Notes: a model not told the origin generated them from the letters alone. Shown: positions 9,099 to 20,789, counted from the stretch's first letter. The stretch: 64,000 nucleotides of DNA from Pycnococcus provasolii (GCA_049487715.1 CP150561.1:651767-715766); one strand, 5' to 3'. A program made the numbers and translations.

Positions 9099-10085
9099 AT
9101 GTCCGATTTCGCGCTCGTCACGGGCGCCAACTCGGGGCTCGGCACAGCCACCGCAGAGGCGCTCGCGTGCAAGGGCATACACGTCCTGCTCGCGTGCCGA
9201 CGGGGGGAGGACTCGACAGCTACCGCCAACGCACTCGCCAACCCGCGCATATCCGCCGTGCCTTTCGACTGCGACCTCGGGGACCTCAAGAAAGTGCGCG
9301 CGTTCGTAGACAAACTCGAAAAGAAGATGGGGGCGAACGCGCAAGTATCCATCCTCGTCAACAACGCGGGCATGAACGGAACGGGAGTCAAGCCGTGGAA
9401 AACTCCCGAAAACGTCGGATTCCTCACGCAGACCAACTTCCTCGGGCCCTTTGTTCTCACGAGGCTCATGATGAGCAAAAATATGCTGCGCGGTGGCGAA
9501 AACGGAACATCCAAGGCGCGTGTCGTCAACGTGTCTTCCGTCACGCACAGGACGCACGGGAACATCAGAGACGTGCAGGCGTTCTTCAACCCCACGCGAG
9601 AGGGGCATTACCCAAACACAAAGCTCGCGAACGCGCTGTTCACGCTCGCCCTGAACGAGAAGTTCGGAAACAGCGTCACCGCGGTGAGTGCAGATCCCGG
9701 CGGCGCCATGACGGGCATCTGGCGTAGGTACGGACCTCTCGCTCGCTTCGCCATTTCGCTCATCTTCGCTCCAGCGGATGACGCGGCGACGAGCGTCGTG
9801 CATGCCGCCGTCGCCGACATGTCGTCTGCTCCAAAGTACGCGTACGTCGCTCGCGGCGCCTTTGCGTGGAAGCTGTTGTGCGGCGAAGAACCGTCGGCGA
9901 ACGTGCCGCGTTGGCGTCGACTTACAGCCACGGGCATCGCCGTGTTTGTTGACTGGCCTATTCGCTGGATATCGGGAAAGATGCTGTGCTCGCACGCCAC
10001 GCTCGTTCCGCCAACGCCTCAAGCGCGAGATTTGGACCTCGCGAATGCCGTTTGGGACGAGGCGGAACGACGTGCTGGCCTGTAA
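9099..10085 (+). CDS. Short-chain dehydrogenase/reductase (retinol dehydrogenase-like)
   Basis: A 328-aa ORF starting at the ATG at 9099 (MSDFALVTGANSGLG). Classical SDR signatures are in order: the TGANSGLG nucleotide-binding loop at residues 8-15, CDLGDLKKVRAFV after strand 3, VNNAGMNG near 87, the catalytic Ser in VNVSSVTHRTHG, and YPNTKLANALF giving the YxxxK pair, then DPGGAMTGIW. It oxidises or reduces an alcohol or ketone with NAD(P)(H); the arrangement is closest to the retinol/protochlorophyllide-reductase-like subgroup, and the substrate is unknown. It converges on the SANT gene with 54 bp between stops. Confidence 0.9.
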   Translation: MSDFALVTGANSGLGTATAEALACKGIHVLLACRRGEDSTATANALANPRISAVPFDCDLGDLKKVRAFVDKLEKKMGANAQVSILVNNAGMNGTGVKPWKTPENVGFLTQTNFLGPFVLTRLMMSKNMLRGGENGTSKARVVNVSSVTHRTHGNIRDVQAFFNPTREGHYPNTKLANALFTLALNEKFGNSVTAVSADPGGAMTGIWRRYGPLARFAISLIFAPADDAATSVVHAAVADMSSAPKYAYVARGAFAWKLLCGEEPSANVPRWRRLTATGIAVFVDWPIRWISGKMLCSHATLVPPTPQARDLDLANAVWDEAERRAGL

Positions 10086-10139
10086 AACAAACCAACAAAT
10101 CAAGTTTTTTCTTTCTTCTTCTTTACATGTGTACAGCCT

Positions 10140-13100
10140 TCACGTAGCGGCGGCAGCGCCAGAAGTCGCTGCAGAGGCGGCGCGTAGTCGATCCATCAAG
10201 AACTGGTATCGCTCGCTGACTTCAGCCACCGACCGACGGCACAGGTTGGTAGCAACGCTTTGAAACGTCGCCTCTAGGGCACCTTTCGACATCACTTCTG
10301 TCAGCAGCACACGGTCGTGCTCCGCCGTCCAGACGTTGTTGTCGACGGAATCGCCGTTGTCGCCGTCACCGTTGGCGCCGTTGTCGCCATCGGCGTTGGC
10401 ATCGCCATCGTCGTCGTTGTCGGAAAGACCTTCTGACAAGTACTCCATCTCCTCCTGCTCGAAATCACCGTCGTCGCCGGCGTTGAAGTTGTTGTTGTCG
10501 TCGTCGTTGCCGTCGTCATCATCATTGCAGTCGTAATTGTAGTCGCCGTCGTCGTTGCCGTCGATGTCGACGTCGTCGTTGCCGTCGATGTCGCCGTCGT
10601 CGTTGCCGTCGATGTCGACGTCGTCGTTGCCGTCGATGTCGACATCGCCGTTGCCATTGCCGTCGCCGTCGCCACTGCCGTCTTCATCAGCACCGCCACT
10701 TCCATCCATAGCACGGCGCGCCTCCGCCTCCGCTTGTGTTGGCGTCAGCGGCTTTGGCGCCACATCGGGTGTACCGTCGCCACCATCACCGCCGCCACCA
10801 TCACCGCCGCCACCATCACCGCCGCCACCATCACCGCCGCCACCATCACCGCCCGTGTTGTCCTCGGCGGCGGATGATAGACGGCGCCTCGCCGCGAGTG
10901 CCACGTTGCCACCGCGTCGAGCAACAGGTCGCTTTGGACTGGGAAAGCACGCCTTGATCGTTTCAGCCGGAAGGGTCACCCACGCTAATGCAAGTGGCTC
11001 GACGTCCTTCATCCAGCCGAGTCGCTCCGCCAGTGCCGCGAAGTACTTATTCTTCGGCACATCGCAGGCAATCAGACCCAGCTGTTTCAGTGGAGCTGCG
11101 TGCACCTTTGCACCCAGTGCGAGTGCATCCACTTCGTCCGCGGAAAGGGGTGCCTGACGGTAAGCAATCACGCACTTCACCGGGTTGCCGTCAGCACCAC
11201 GCTGACTCGACAAGTTCTTATGCCGGTGGAAAATCTGTTGGCTCGTCTTCACGTTGGCGAAGGACTCACGCGAGATGGACTTGTAGTCCTTGCCATACTT
11301 CATCATGCCCACGGCGAGCAGCAGATCCTCCGCTGGTGAAAAGAGCTGGTTGTGCTGATTGTAAAGCATCTTCGTCGATTCGCTGTTGTTGTGATCCACC
11401 GCCGATCTGCCCCCCAAACCTGAGGATGCGGTGCGGGCGACGGCGGCGGCGGCGGCGGCGGCAAGTTCTCTTTGTCGCACGCGAATGGGATTGAGCAGGC
11501 ATGCACGCAGCAATGGCTGCGACTGCTCTGCGAGAGCAGATGTTGCAAGCGGGCTGAGCATTGCCACCAGCTCGTCGGATTGTGCTCCCATCATCGTTGG
11601 CACCGATGCGAAGAGAGCAAGCTGCAGTGGCGAGTCCGTAGGCAATGCCATCGGCGGAAGGTGCGTGGGCAGTAGGCTTCCATGTGAATGATGTAGCGCC
11701 AAGAGCAGTGCGCGATGTGCATGGGGCGCATCCACTGATGCATTGCCAAAGTACCCAAACACGCCATTGTCACGTAGCGGAATGTTGACGGGCGCGAAGG
11801 TATTATTCGCTGGGTGCCTCGCCTCGCGGCGTTCACGTGCCTCCTTCGACATATCCACTAGGGCCATGATGTGCGCACGTGCCGTTTTCTTTGCTGAGAC
11901 GTGAGCGGCATCGGAAGTTCGGTATGCAAGCGCCATCGTCTGCAGAAGGAGCTGGGTGTGATCCGCAAGCTGGCATGCAAGCTGGCATTGCTGGCTTGCG
12001 GTGAACTCTGCACGGGGTGCCTTGCTGGCATCCGGGTAATCTTCCCAAGGTGGAGGAAGAGGTGGCGGCACAGACGCATAGTCTTCCACAACCGAGGGCA
12101 ATGGGGCGATGGCGGCCATCTCCTCCTGCTGCTGCTGCTGCTGCCCTGAAGGGGCGTCGGCAGCGGCTGCGGTGAGCAAGAGCGGCTGCGACGGCGTAAT
12201 TGCGAGAGGGGTCTGCGGGTCCTGCTGCTGCAGGTGTTCGTTAGAGTTGTAGAGATGCGCGAAGGCGGCGACCGCCGCGGCGGCAGCCGCATCGGCTGCC
12301 GTTGCTGCCGCGGCAGCCACGTCTGGAGATTCGCCGAGCTTTTGCGAAAACACGTCGTGAAGAAGGGGCTTGATGGCAGACACGATCGCAACCGCCGCTG
12401 GACCAGCGTGAGCACTCAGACCCGTCGCAAAGGCTGCCCGTGCGGCTGCCGCCGCAGTCGCGGCAAGGCGCTGAGGACGCTGACGACGAGCGATGGGAGC
12501 TGGTAAAGCCGTCGCATTCTCCACAGCCATCGCCGCCGCCCCCATCGCCGGAGCTGCATTCGCCGCGTTTGGGTCCGATGAGATGGCTGCGAGAATGTCG
12601 TCGTCGCCGATGTCGAGCAGCTCTGGATCCCAGTCCTGGTCGTCATCTTCCTCGAGCTCCTGTGGTAAGCTATCTGCATTGTACGCATGAACAAATTTGC
12701 TGTAGAAGTGCCCGTCGATGTCTGCACCCCACTCCACGTCGTCTTCCCACGTTCGAAGCGGCGCGTTGCCTTCGTTGAGTCGGCCGTACGCCCGTCTTCT
12801 TCTCGCCTCGCTTGTCGGCTCCTCTCCTACCGCAAATGCATCTTCGAGAGACAGTGCCAGGTCCTCTTGGTCTCGCAAGTCCAGTCTCGCGCGTGTCGGA
12901 ATGGCATGCTGCTGCTGTTGCTTCTGCTGCGATTGCTCCACCTCTGTCGGGCTGCTTTCACCGCGGCTCCCTCCGCTTCTCCGTCTCTTTCGCGTTGACG
13001 ACGGCGGCGTGACCCCATCGACTTCCGAGCCACTGCTCGCATCCTCGTCGTCTGCCCTTGCGACGTCGTCGGCGACGTTCGCGGCGTTCTGCCAGAGCAC

Positions 13101-13297
13101 GTCGAGTGCCCAGTCGAGTCCCGGGTCGCCCATCGGTGGACCTTGCCTTCTTCCCGACGGGGTAGCCATTGCTTCCGCGTTACGCCTCTCCTGCTCCTGC
13201 TCGTTCTCCTCATCCTCAGTAGCAGTTGTGTGTTGCTGTTCTTCCGCCACGTCGTCTTCGTCATCATCGTCATCATCGTCGTCAAGCTCGTCGTCGC

Positions 13298-13334
<37 letters not shown>

Positions 13335-13643
13335 TTCAGACCACTCCGAGTCTGTGGATGGCATGTCAGACACTTCGAACGACTCGTCTGACGACTCGTC
13401 ATTATCATCAGCGTCTTCGGACTCCGCGTGCTGTGCTGCTATGTGGTCGTTCCGTCGCGCCTTGCTCGGTGCTGCCCCTCGCGACGCGTCTCTGTTGGAT
13501 GCGCCAGGATCCGCGGCGTATCCGTCGGATTCCAGGTGCCCTTTCTGCGCCGTCCTTCCGTCGTGCTGTAGAGACGCCGCTGAGACGAGCGCGGAAAGCC
13601 CGAGAGGCGGCGCCGCTGGTTGGCTGCCTCCGTGCGGGAGCAT
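10140..13643 (-). CDS. Large acidic SANT/Myb-like nuclear protein, GON4L-like
   Basis: A 1,167-aa intronless ORF. The N-terminal third has long Asp/Glu runs (residues ~85-150), then TWEDDVEWGADIDGHFY near 300, Ala-rich and Gln-rich tracts, a SANT/Myb-like module at ~765-835 (NQLFSPAEDLLLAVGMMKYG, then QIFHRHKNLSS), Gly/Asp and DIDGND repeats, and a second SANT-like helix bundle near the C-terminus (VWTAEHDRVLLTEVM). The first SANT module with its trailing R-x-KNL segment resembles GON4L/YARP transcriptional regulators, so a chromatin or transcription role is likely. The DNA encoding the repeats is made of 15- and 24-bp minisatellites, so length is probably polymorphic. Confidence 0.7.
10548..10665. 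repeat. Coding minisatellite (VDIDGND repeats)
   Basis: Tandem units of about 24 bp built on GTCGTTGCCGTCGATGTC, coding on the minus strand for repeated Asp-Ile-Asp-Gly-Asn-Asp segments in the SANT protein. Confidence 0.8.
10783..10853. repeat. Coding 15-bp minisatellite (GGGGD repeats)
   Basis: Four to five perfect copies of the 15-bp unit CACCATCACCGCCGC, coding on the minus strand for repeated Gly-Gly-Gly-Gly-Asp in the SANT protein. Confidence 0.85.
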
Positions 13644-13749
13644 GTTCCCTAACGAAGAGGGGAGGAGAGGAGGGGGGGAAATGGAGGCGGGAGAAGGCGG
13701 GAGAAGGAGAAGAACCGCAAAAAGAGGAGCGCGAAACCAACCTCCCGCG

Positions 13750-13782
13750 TTAGGGTTTACCTCATGGAAGTAGGGTTAGGGG
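13750..13782. promoter_or_regulatory. Telo-box motif in shared promoter
   Basis: TTAGGGTTT (the complement of AAACCCTAA, the canonical plant telo-box) at 13750-13758, with TAGGGTTAGGGG about 12 bp on. They lie in the 236-bp spacer between the divergent SANT gene (start 13643) and the plastid-type membrane protein gene (start 13880). Confidence 0.5.
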
Positions 13783-13879
13783 TAGGACGAAAATTAGTAA
13801 ATTACCGGCCCCTCTGGGCTCTATCCTCTTTCCCCGCTCCACTCCTCGGCGCATTTCAGCATTTGCCTCCCACGTGTCC

Positions 13880-15106
13880 ATGGCGGCGCCCGCACGACCT
13901 CGCGCCCGCGGTTCGCGCCCGGTCCACGTCGCCCGTGGTTCGAACCTCGTCGCGCCCGTGCGCCTCGCGCGATGCCCACGCGCCTTCGTGCCTCGTGCCC
14001 TCGCATCCTCGCAGCCGTCGCGTCGTGCGCAGGACAGAAACGACAACGAGGACCTCGACTGGCTCCCGACCCCTGCGCGCTCAAAAGCCACGCCTCGACC
14101 GCAGGAGGAGGCGAGAGCGACGCAGGAACAGCAAAGCGACGCCGAAGCAGCGGGCACGAGCGCGCAGACGAACGCGAAGGACAACCAAAGCAGCTCGCTC
14201 AACGACTGGTATAGTGCAAGCGCCAGCACAAGTGCTGAGTGGTTCTATGCGCAGACGACAACAACGGCGTCGCAGGAGACACAGCAAACTGACGAGGAGT
14301 TCTATGACGATGGCGACTCGTACGACGACGATAATTACGCAAACGACAAGCCACTCTTCCAAGAGGAGGATGCGCTGCCGTGGGAGCAGACGGACAACGC
14401 GACGTACGCTGGGGGAGCGTACGAAAGAAACAGCTTCGACGACGACGAAGAGACGGACACCCCGGACGTCAGCCCGCTGCTGCGGGAGGAGCTTGAAGCG
14501 CTGCTTCCAGTCAGTGGAACAGGAGCAAGCTACTCGTACTACTGGGGAGGCGTGGACACGATTCTCAGAAGGCTCAGCATAAGCCTCGCAGGACTGCTCA
14601 TTACCACCAACCTCAACGCGCTGCTTGCGGCGACGGCGAGCTTATACTTCGTGTGGGCGCCAGCCGCTCTGTCGGCACGAAGGAATGCGCCGCTGCGGAG
14701 ATTCAAGCATGCGGCACTATGGCACGCGCGTATCCTGTCGGTGTCGCGAGAGCAGGCACCGCCGAGACGGACGAACACGACGCCGCCCGCCACGACAACC
14801 GTGATGCTCGGCGACGGCTCAGGCGCGAGAATGGAGGTGCGCGTACCGTCCGCCGGTCACCGCAAAATTCGAGGGCTCGCCGTTGGCGCGCCCGCGGAGC
14901 TCGTCGTCGTATCTGATGACGCGTCGATGGCACGCTTCAAGGCTGTGCGTGACATTTTTTTGCCAGCCACGGATGAGTTTGTTTGCGACTTTCCGTTCCT
15001 AGAGAGGACGATTATGCGTGCCCTATCACGCGACGTTGCATTCGAGCGTGGCGAACGACAGAGGCAGGAGGTGCAGTCAAGGAGACGCCGAGTACGTAGA
15101 AGTTGA
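13880..15106 (+). CDS. Predicted plastid-targeted membrane protein of unknown function
   Basis: A 408-aa ORF from the ATG at 13880; a GTG two codons upstream is ignored. The first ~50 residues are Arg/Ala/Pro-rich with no acidic residues, like a chloroplast transit peptide. A long acidic, Ser/Thr/Asp-rich disordered stretch follows (residues ~60-205). The conserved part begins near 220 with hydrophobic segments LSISLAGLLITTNLNALLAA and ATASLYFVWAPAALSARRN, then a soluble beta-rich C-terminal domain. I do not recognise a named family with confidence; the hydrophobic pair followed by RRFKHAALWHARIL looks like conserved photosynthetic-eukaryote proteins of unknown function. Confidence 0.7.
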   Translation: MAAPARPRARGSRPVHVARGSNLVAPVRLARCPRAFVPRALASSQPSRRAQDRNDNEDLDWLPTPARSKATPRPQEEARATQEQQSDAEAAGTSAQTNAKDNQSSSLNDWYSASASTSAEWFYAQTTTTASQETQQTDEEFYDDGDSYDDDNYANDKPLFQEEDALPWEQTDNATYAGGAYERNSFDDDEETDTPDVSPLLREELEALLPVSGTGASYSYYWGGVDTILRRLSISLAGLLITTNLNALLAATASLYFVWAPAALSARRNAPLRRFKHAALWHARILSVSREQAPPRRTNTTPPATTTVMLGDGSGARMEVRVPSAGHRKIRGLAVGAPAELVVVSDDASMARFKAVRDIFLPATDEFVCDFPFLERTIMRALSRDVAFERGERQRQEVQSRRRRVRRS

Positions 15107-15214
15107 TACGACGATGACGACGCGGCCGGCGGCGGATGCGGACGGGTGTATAACAAGAAGTAATAAGTTTAGTTTTAGCTTAGTTAAAAACGTTTTCAAA
15201 AAAAAAAGGTCAAA

Positions 15215-15682
15215 TCATGCTGTGTGCGTAGAGCTTGAAGCATCGCTGAGTTCCTTCATCTCCCCTTCGCTTCCCCTGAGCCTAGACAGGTGCGCCATGC
15301 CACGGTTTCGCAATTCCATGAGGTTGCTTTCCGCCTTTTTTCTACCCTCCTCAAGAGCCGAGTCGATGGAGAGTTCGTGCCTTTTGAGCATGGGAAGTAT
15401 GTATGTTTTGTAGATTAGGTTTGCGCCTTGCGTTTGTGGCATTTGCAGCCATAGTATGAAGGCCAGTTTCCCTAGGTAGTACATGGGAACCCACGAGATG
15501 AGCCAGTCTGCGGCGCCTTCGATGACGGTGAAGAGGCTGAAGACGACCCAGTAGGTGAGCCACTGTGCCGCTGACTCCGGCGCGCGCGCCTCGAGCGCCT
15601 TGTAGGATGCGTACGCTGGGTAAACGAATCCTACGCATACGGCGACTGGCTTGGTGACGACGGCGAGCGGTCGGAACGCCAT
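15215..15682 (-). CDS. REEP/DP1/HVA22 family ER-shaping protein
   Basis: A 155-aa ORF from the ATG at 15682 (MAFRPLAVV); a longer in-frame extension upstream is Ser/His-rich and not family-like. The TB2/DP1/HVA22 domain spans residues ~10-105: the hydrophobic hairpin VCVGFVYPAYASYKALEA, then QWLTYWVVFSLFTVIEGAAD, WLISWVPMYYLGKLAFILWL and NLIYKTYILPML. These proteins insert paired hairpins into the ER membrane to curve tubules. The short charged C-terminus follows the family pattern. It faces the POL5 gene across a 429-bp shared upstream region. Confidence 0.9.
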   Translation of the reverse strand: MAFRPLAVVTKPVAVCVGFVYPAYASYKALEARAPESAAQWLTYWVVFSLFTVIEGAADWLISWVPMYYLGKLAFILWLQMPQTQGANLIYKTYILPMLKRHELSIDSALEEGRKKAESNLMELRNRGMAHLSRLRGSEGEMKELSDASSSTHTA

Positions 15683-16111
15683 GATGGTTGTGTGTGTTGC
15701 CGCCGTTGTGCTACTTACTACTGCTGTGGCTGAGTCGCGACGTGCGAGGTGCGCCGAGTGCGAGTGCGGGGATGGCACACGTTTCGTCGAGACGTGCGTC
15801 GTCCCCCAGTCGTCCCCCGGGGCGGTGGTGCGAAACCACGGTCGTCAACGAGTTCGGAAAAGGGAAAGACGAGGGCAGAGGGAGGAATCGGTCGGGGCCG
15901 ACTGTTCCAAAACGAAAACTACGACGCGTTCTTTAGGCTTTGTCAACGACTCTTTTCCCACTCTGCCAGGCGCAGTTCTGGGGATACATGCTTGAATTGC
16001 ATTGCATTTTGGCCTTCCCTGGCCCCGTTCCCCGTTCCCCCTCTCCTTCCGTGGCGGCGCTTCCCCCCGGACCCGGACCCGCCGATTCCAATCGGCTCCG
16101 CTCCTCTCGTC
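15683..16111. promoter_or_regulatory. Shared upstream region, REEP gene / POL5 gene
   Basis: A 429-bp head-to-head spacer. The POL5 frame is open through most of it but has no in-frame ATG before 16112, so I treat it as non-coding. No other gene is visible. Confidence 0.4.
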
Positions 16112-16299
16112 ATGACGGCCATGCGTGCGCACGCTCCAGGTGAAACCCCAGGCGAACAACACGTCGTTGAACTCACAGCGCTAGACGTGCCCGAGTCAAT
16201 CAGAGAGCACTTCTGGGCACTGGCGTCGTACACGCCAGAAGAACGAGTCGACGCTGCATCGGAACTCGCACGCGCGTGGGCCAGTCACGGCGAGGACGA

Positions 16300-16332
<33 letters not shown>

Positions 16333-19300
16333 ACATTCCCTGTCACCCATACAGAGGTACGTGCTCCGCCGACTTGCAAAGGGGGTGTGCTCTGGACGAA
16401 CCATGGCAAGGCACGGGTTTGCGGTCGCGCTCGCCGCCGTCTTCGAGCAAGTGTCACGCGACACGGACAAGAAAGCATGTGCCGTGCGAACAGCAGCCAT
16501 GGAGATCGTCGACGCGGCGGCGGCAAGGGCACCCAAGTCAGCCAAGGGAGGCGACGCGAGAGACGCTCTCATTGGGCGCGTATTCGGACTGTCCGCAGTC
16601 GCAAGGGGACTTGTCGCAAAGCGCGCGGACGGGAAGAAAGTGACTCTCAAGAAGGCGGACAGAGAGGCGGTCGCGTCGAGCGCTGGCTGGGTGCTCGAGC
16701 GACTCGCCGTGCTTGCTGCGGACAAGTCATTCCTCGCCGAGCCATGCGCAGCCGCGGCGCTCGATCTTTTGGTCTCTGTGGCTCGACTCGACGCGTCCGC
16801 AGCCGCAGGTGCAGCCGACGCCGCGCCCGCGGCAGTGGCAAGGTGGTTCGACGGAGCTGGCGACGCGACGAACGCGCTCTGGCTGCAGCTCGCGCTGCGC
16901 GGGAAGGTGCCCGCATCGTTCGCGAAGCGCGCCTTTTCTCTTCTTCCCGCTGAAAGCCGAGACGAAAAGGGAAATGTCGCAGCAATTGCAAGCGCAGCTC
17001 ACGTGGGCGAGGTGCTTCGACACCCACTCGCGGCGGCATCGTCGGCTTACCCAAGAGTGCACGGCTGCTGGACAAGCCTTCTGTCTAGTCTCTTTGGCAT
17101 TCACGCGGGTGACAACGTCAACGATGACAGCGATAAGCTCGTCGGCCCATCTCGAGACGCCGCGCTACGAAATCTGTGGGATGCCGTAGTTGGTGGCGAG
17201 CTGCTAAGAGGACAGAGCAGGGAGAAGAAGGCGCTTGCACTTGTTCTCACCGCGGACGTCGTGAGATGGAGCACCTCCAAAGCTGGCGACGGCGGTGCGA
17301 CCGCAAAAATTGTGCTAGGCGGCGCCGGTGCGTCAAAAGTGGCAGGATGTTTGACATCGAATGCGAAGCACCAGGCGTCGGCATTGCATGCAGAAGCTAG
17401 GAGATGCGCACGAGAGATGTGCTCTTGCTGTGTGCACGGCGACATCGTCGCTAACGGCAACGAAGATGATAGTGCGATGGACCTCTCTGTACACGGTGGC
17501 GTTGGCGAAGGAGACGCGGAATTTGCCAATACTCTCGTCACGCTAGGCATCACAAATGCGGCTCCTGCCGCGCTGCGTCGTGCGGTGGAACGGCTTGCAC
17601 CCGCGGCGTTGACGCCGGTGGGAGATGCGAACATGGCGATTGGACGCAAAGAGGCACCTGCGAGCAATGGTACGACGTCGGTTGACGATGGCGAGGCTAC
17701 GGTAAGGGCGCTGCTGCGAGGTCTGCTCGTGCCACCGTCGAGCGAGTCATCGCCGGATGCCTATCGCCGAGGCTTGCGGGGTCTCGACTACATTCACGGC
17801 GAAATCAGGCGACTGCCCCCCGCGGTACGTGCGACGGGCGCGTCGTTCGCCGCTGCAACGCTTGCGGTTGCGGGTCTCTTCGTGAAAACGCCGGCGGAAG
17901 CAAATGGAGGCGAGGCGTCAAAGCCCGCCGCGCGGAAGAGACGTGCCGCCTCATCTAACGCTGCCTCCGAATCCGACGCTGCGATTGAGCTTGCACTGCT
18001 CGCTGACCCGCAACTCAGCGATCGCGTGAGAGAAATGTGTCGCGAACGTAGCCTAGCTCTCATGGCTCTTGCCGACGGCGGCAGCAGCAATACTGATGGT
18101 AACGGTGAGCAAGGAGGATCGTCGAATCGCGCACATGCGTGCGATCGTGTTCTTTCGGCTGTGCGCGCTGCACGTGACGATCCGAGGCTTTCCCTGGTTC
18201 CCATGACACCTCGAGCATGCATAGCGGCAGCCGCCGCGGGTGGTTCCGCGGCACAATCTGATCTAGATGCAGATGAGCGGGCGAGTATCGATCGTGCGAT
18301 ATCTGCCGCCGATCGTCTCTCGAAGCTTGCAGGAGAACCGGCGGCGCGAGGTGAGACGCGCAAGCGTGCAAAATCAACGAAGCAGACGGACGCGGGGAAT
18401 GGCGACGTGTCACTTGTGGCGTCCGCAAGGCTGTGCCGCACAATTGCTGTGCAGCAGATGATGGATGCTGCTGATGACGACTACACTACGATGGTCGACG
18501 ATCTCGAATTGGCGCTCGCAGACATGACTTCTGAAGGTGCCGACACACTCGCCCGTGTGTGCGTTGCGCTTCTCGAGCGTCCGAGTGCCGCTGTTCGCGG
18601 TGCAGTGGAGTTCGCATGGAAGCTTGCAGTGGTTCCGCGCGTAAGTGCAGCGGGTGTTGCAGCTGTGGTTGACCGTGCCTGTGCACGCAGCCTGGTAAAT
18701 CGACGAGGTGTCGCGGAAACAGCCGAAGACGGCGACGATGATGATGAGGATGTTGACGACGAGGAGGAGGACGACGACGAGGCCGAGGAGGATGACGAGG
18801 ACGAGGAGGACGAGGGCGACGAGGATATGACTGCGAATGATGCACACAAGTCAAGTGACGACGACGGCGGCGGCAGCGATAGTGACAATGATGACGACGG
18901 CCTTGATGACGACGCGATGATGCGTATGGACGGCATGCTTGCGGCGGCATTCAAAGCGCGTAGTGGAGATGCACCGAGCTCGAGTACCGGAGGTGCTGGT
19001 CGATCTTCGCGTGCGGTTCGCATTCTCGAAGACGTTCATGCTCGCGGGCGCGTGCTCAGCTTGCTCACAAACCTCACAGGTCATCATGTGGCAGGGACAC
19101 TTTCCCCACTCGTTGTCTGTGCTGCGCGCACGGAGATGGAGGCTGTTCAAGCTGAAGGGCGCGGAGCACCGCGTCTTGCCTCAGCACTACGAGAGCTGGT
19201 GAATCGACTCGACAAGTCGCTCGAGGATCTTGTGAGGCGTACACCAGCTTCGTCGGCGGGTCTTCTGGCTGCACAGCAGGGGAAGTCTACCGAAAATGGC

Positions 19301-20095
19301 GACGGCGACGAACTTGCGAACGCTCTAGCTGAGTGTGCGGCGATGACAACATCGGCAAAGCGCGTGCCACTGGCACGTCGCGCTCTGCGCGTGGTTGGGT
19401 GGCTTCTGGATGCCGAGGTGGCACGATCATGCGCGACGGAGATGAAAGGCTGCGACGAGCGAATGATAAAAGAATGGGCCGGTGCGCATGCGGCGCACGT
19501 GCCAAGAGCAGCCGAGGCTGCTATATCAGTTGCCGACGCCGCGACGAAGCGACGTGGAGCGGTTGTGAGCGCGGACGCCGCAGCAGGGCTTGTGCGACGC
19601 CATCCGACTGTTGCCGCGTCTGTTTTCTCGTCGCAGATTTCCAAGGCTCTCGAGGAGGAGGCTGGCACGCGCGTGCAGTCGTCGTCGCTTCGAGTTGCCG
19701 CCCTTTGCCTTGGTGGCGCAGCATTTCCACCCTCGGAGCCCACCTGGGCCGATAAGTCGGCCGCCCGCAAGCATCGCGCTCGCATTGCCAAATCGTTGAG
19801 TGCGCCGCTCACGGAGACAGCATCGGGCGTCGTGGATCTGGCACGTGCAGTTGTGGAACGATGGAAAGCCGTGCGTAAGCCAGCCGTGGAGGCGCTTGGC
19901 GCCGTGAGCTTGCTTGCGCAACGCCACCGTCGATGGGTGGAGGAAGTGGAGTCTGCGGGCGGATCTGCGGCGGCTGCTCGCGATGCGAAACTGTCCGCGT
20001 CACTGAGCGCGGCTCGCGAGGAGGAGAAGTCCAACGGCACAGGCAACCAAAAGGCTTTGAGTGCACTTGCGGCTCTGCAGAAGGCTCTTGCATAA
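16112..20095 (+). CDS. POL5/MYBBP1A-family nucleolar protein (DNA polymerase phi)
   Basis: A 1,327-aa intronless protein starting at the ATG at 16112 (MTAMRAHAPG). The N-terminal family signature is clear: REHFWALASYTPEERVDAAS, then LSPIQRYVLRRLAKGVCSGR and TMARHGFAVALAAVFEQ. ARM/HEAT-like helices continue to an acidic block at residues ~870-915, followed by LDDDAMMRMDGMLAAAFK, which matches the conserved D-x-x-M-x-x-M-D-x-x-L-A segment of POL5. Despite the name, members act in nucleolar rRNA transcription and ribosome biogenesis rather than as replicative polymerases. A Gly9-10 run from GGC repeats (16300-16330) is a local oddity. Confidence 0.9.
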
Positions 20096-20280
20096 TGTAA
20101 TGTGACGACCCGGACACTTTTTTTTATCCGTGACTCAGTTCCCGCAAGCTTTCCCGTTCCCCGAACACGTTCAAAGACAAATCCCTGAAACCCAGTAATA
20201 TCGGGGTTCAGGCGGGGTTCGGTCGCGCAAGTGTCGCAGGGAACACGCAGGACGCGGTCATTTCCACTAAAAAGTGCACC

Positions 20281-20605
20281 ATGGGCTGCTGCTTCGGCAA
20301 GGAGTTACGATACGAGTGCGTCCACTCTTTTTGAAGTTTTGCTTGGTTTGGTGCGCTCTGCGATGTCCTCGAACACTCCTGCTAACTACTTCCCAAAACA
20401 ACCTTCACTAAACTAACTCCACTCCAGTCCTGCGGAGGAGGAAAGGGCAGTGCAGGCACGGGGCATGGCTGCACAGAGGGCGGAGGAACGCGCGAAGCAC
20501 TTTGAGGACAAAAACAAGCCAAAGAGGAAACCACCGCCAACCTACGCAGGAAATGCTGCAGCAGACCGAAGGGGCGAGCAAGTACAGCGTGACTGGCTGT
20601 CATGA
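20281..20605 (+). CDS. SVIP-like small acylated p97/VCP-interacting protein (two exons)
   Basis: A spliced 70-aa gene. Exon 1 is 20281-20315 (MGCCFGKELRY plus two bases of an Asp codon). The intron is 20316-20427 (112 bp, GTGCGT donor, CTAAC-type branch sequence, CTCCAG acceptor). Exon 2 is 20428-20605 and ends RRGEQVQRDWLS. Gly2, Cys3 and Cys4 predict N-myristoylation and palmitoylation. The Ala/Arg/Glu helix AVQARGMAAQRAEERAK resembles the VCP-interacting helix of SVIP, and length, leader and Trp-containing tail agree with SVIP homologues. The RxxxxxAAxxR spacing is not exact, so the family call is tentative, but the gene structure is well supported. Confidence 0.65.
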
Positions 20606-20789
20606 AAACCTCGTTTTTTTCCAGCACTGCGAAGTGGTGTATGTGGCGATGATGGCAGTGCGGCACCAGACGCATCACAACGGAGAAGAGGCGTGATTGC
20701 GAGCTCGTGGTTGACCTATGATGAAGGTTTGAACAAATCAATCGTAAAGCAAAAAAAGGACCATCGTTTTTTTACCATCTCAACTCAAT

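Noticed and set aside
13226-13773. Long plus-strand ORFs opposite the acidic region of the SANT protein
   Set aside because: Antisense of Asp/Glu codon runs gives Ser- or Arg-rich frames; the minus-strand protein has the domains.
20130-20230. Possible tRNA from GGTTCGGTCG/GTTCAAAGAC-like B-box sequences
   Set aside because: No matching A-box, acceptor stem or cloverleaf could be drawn.
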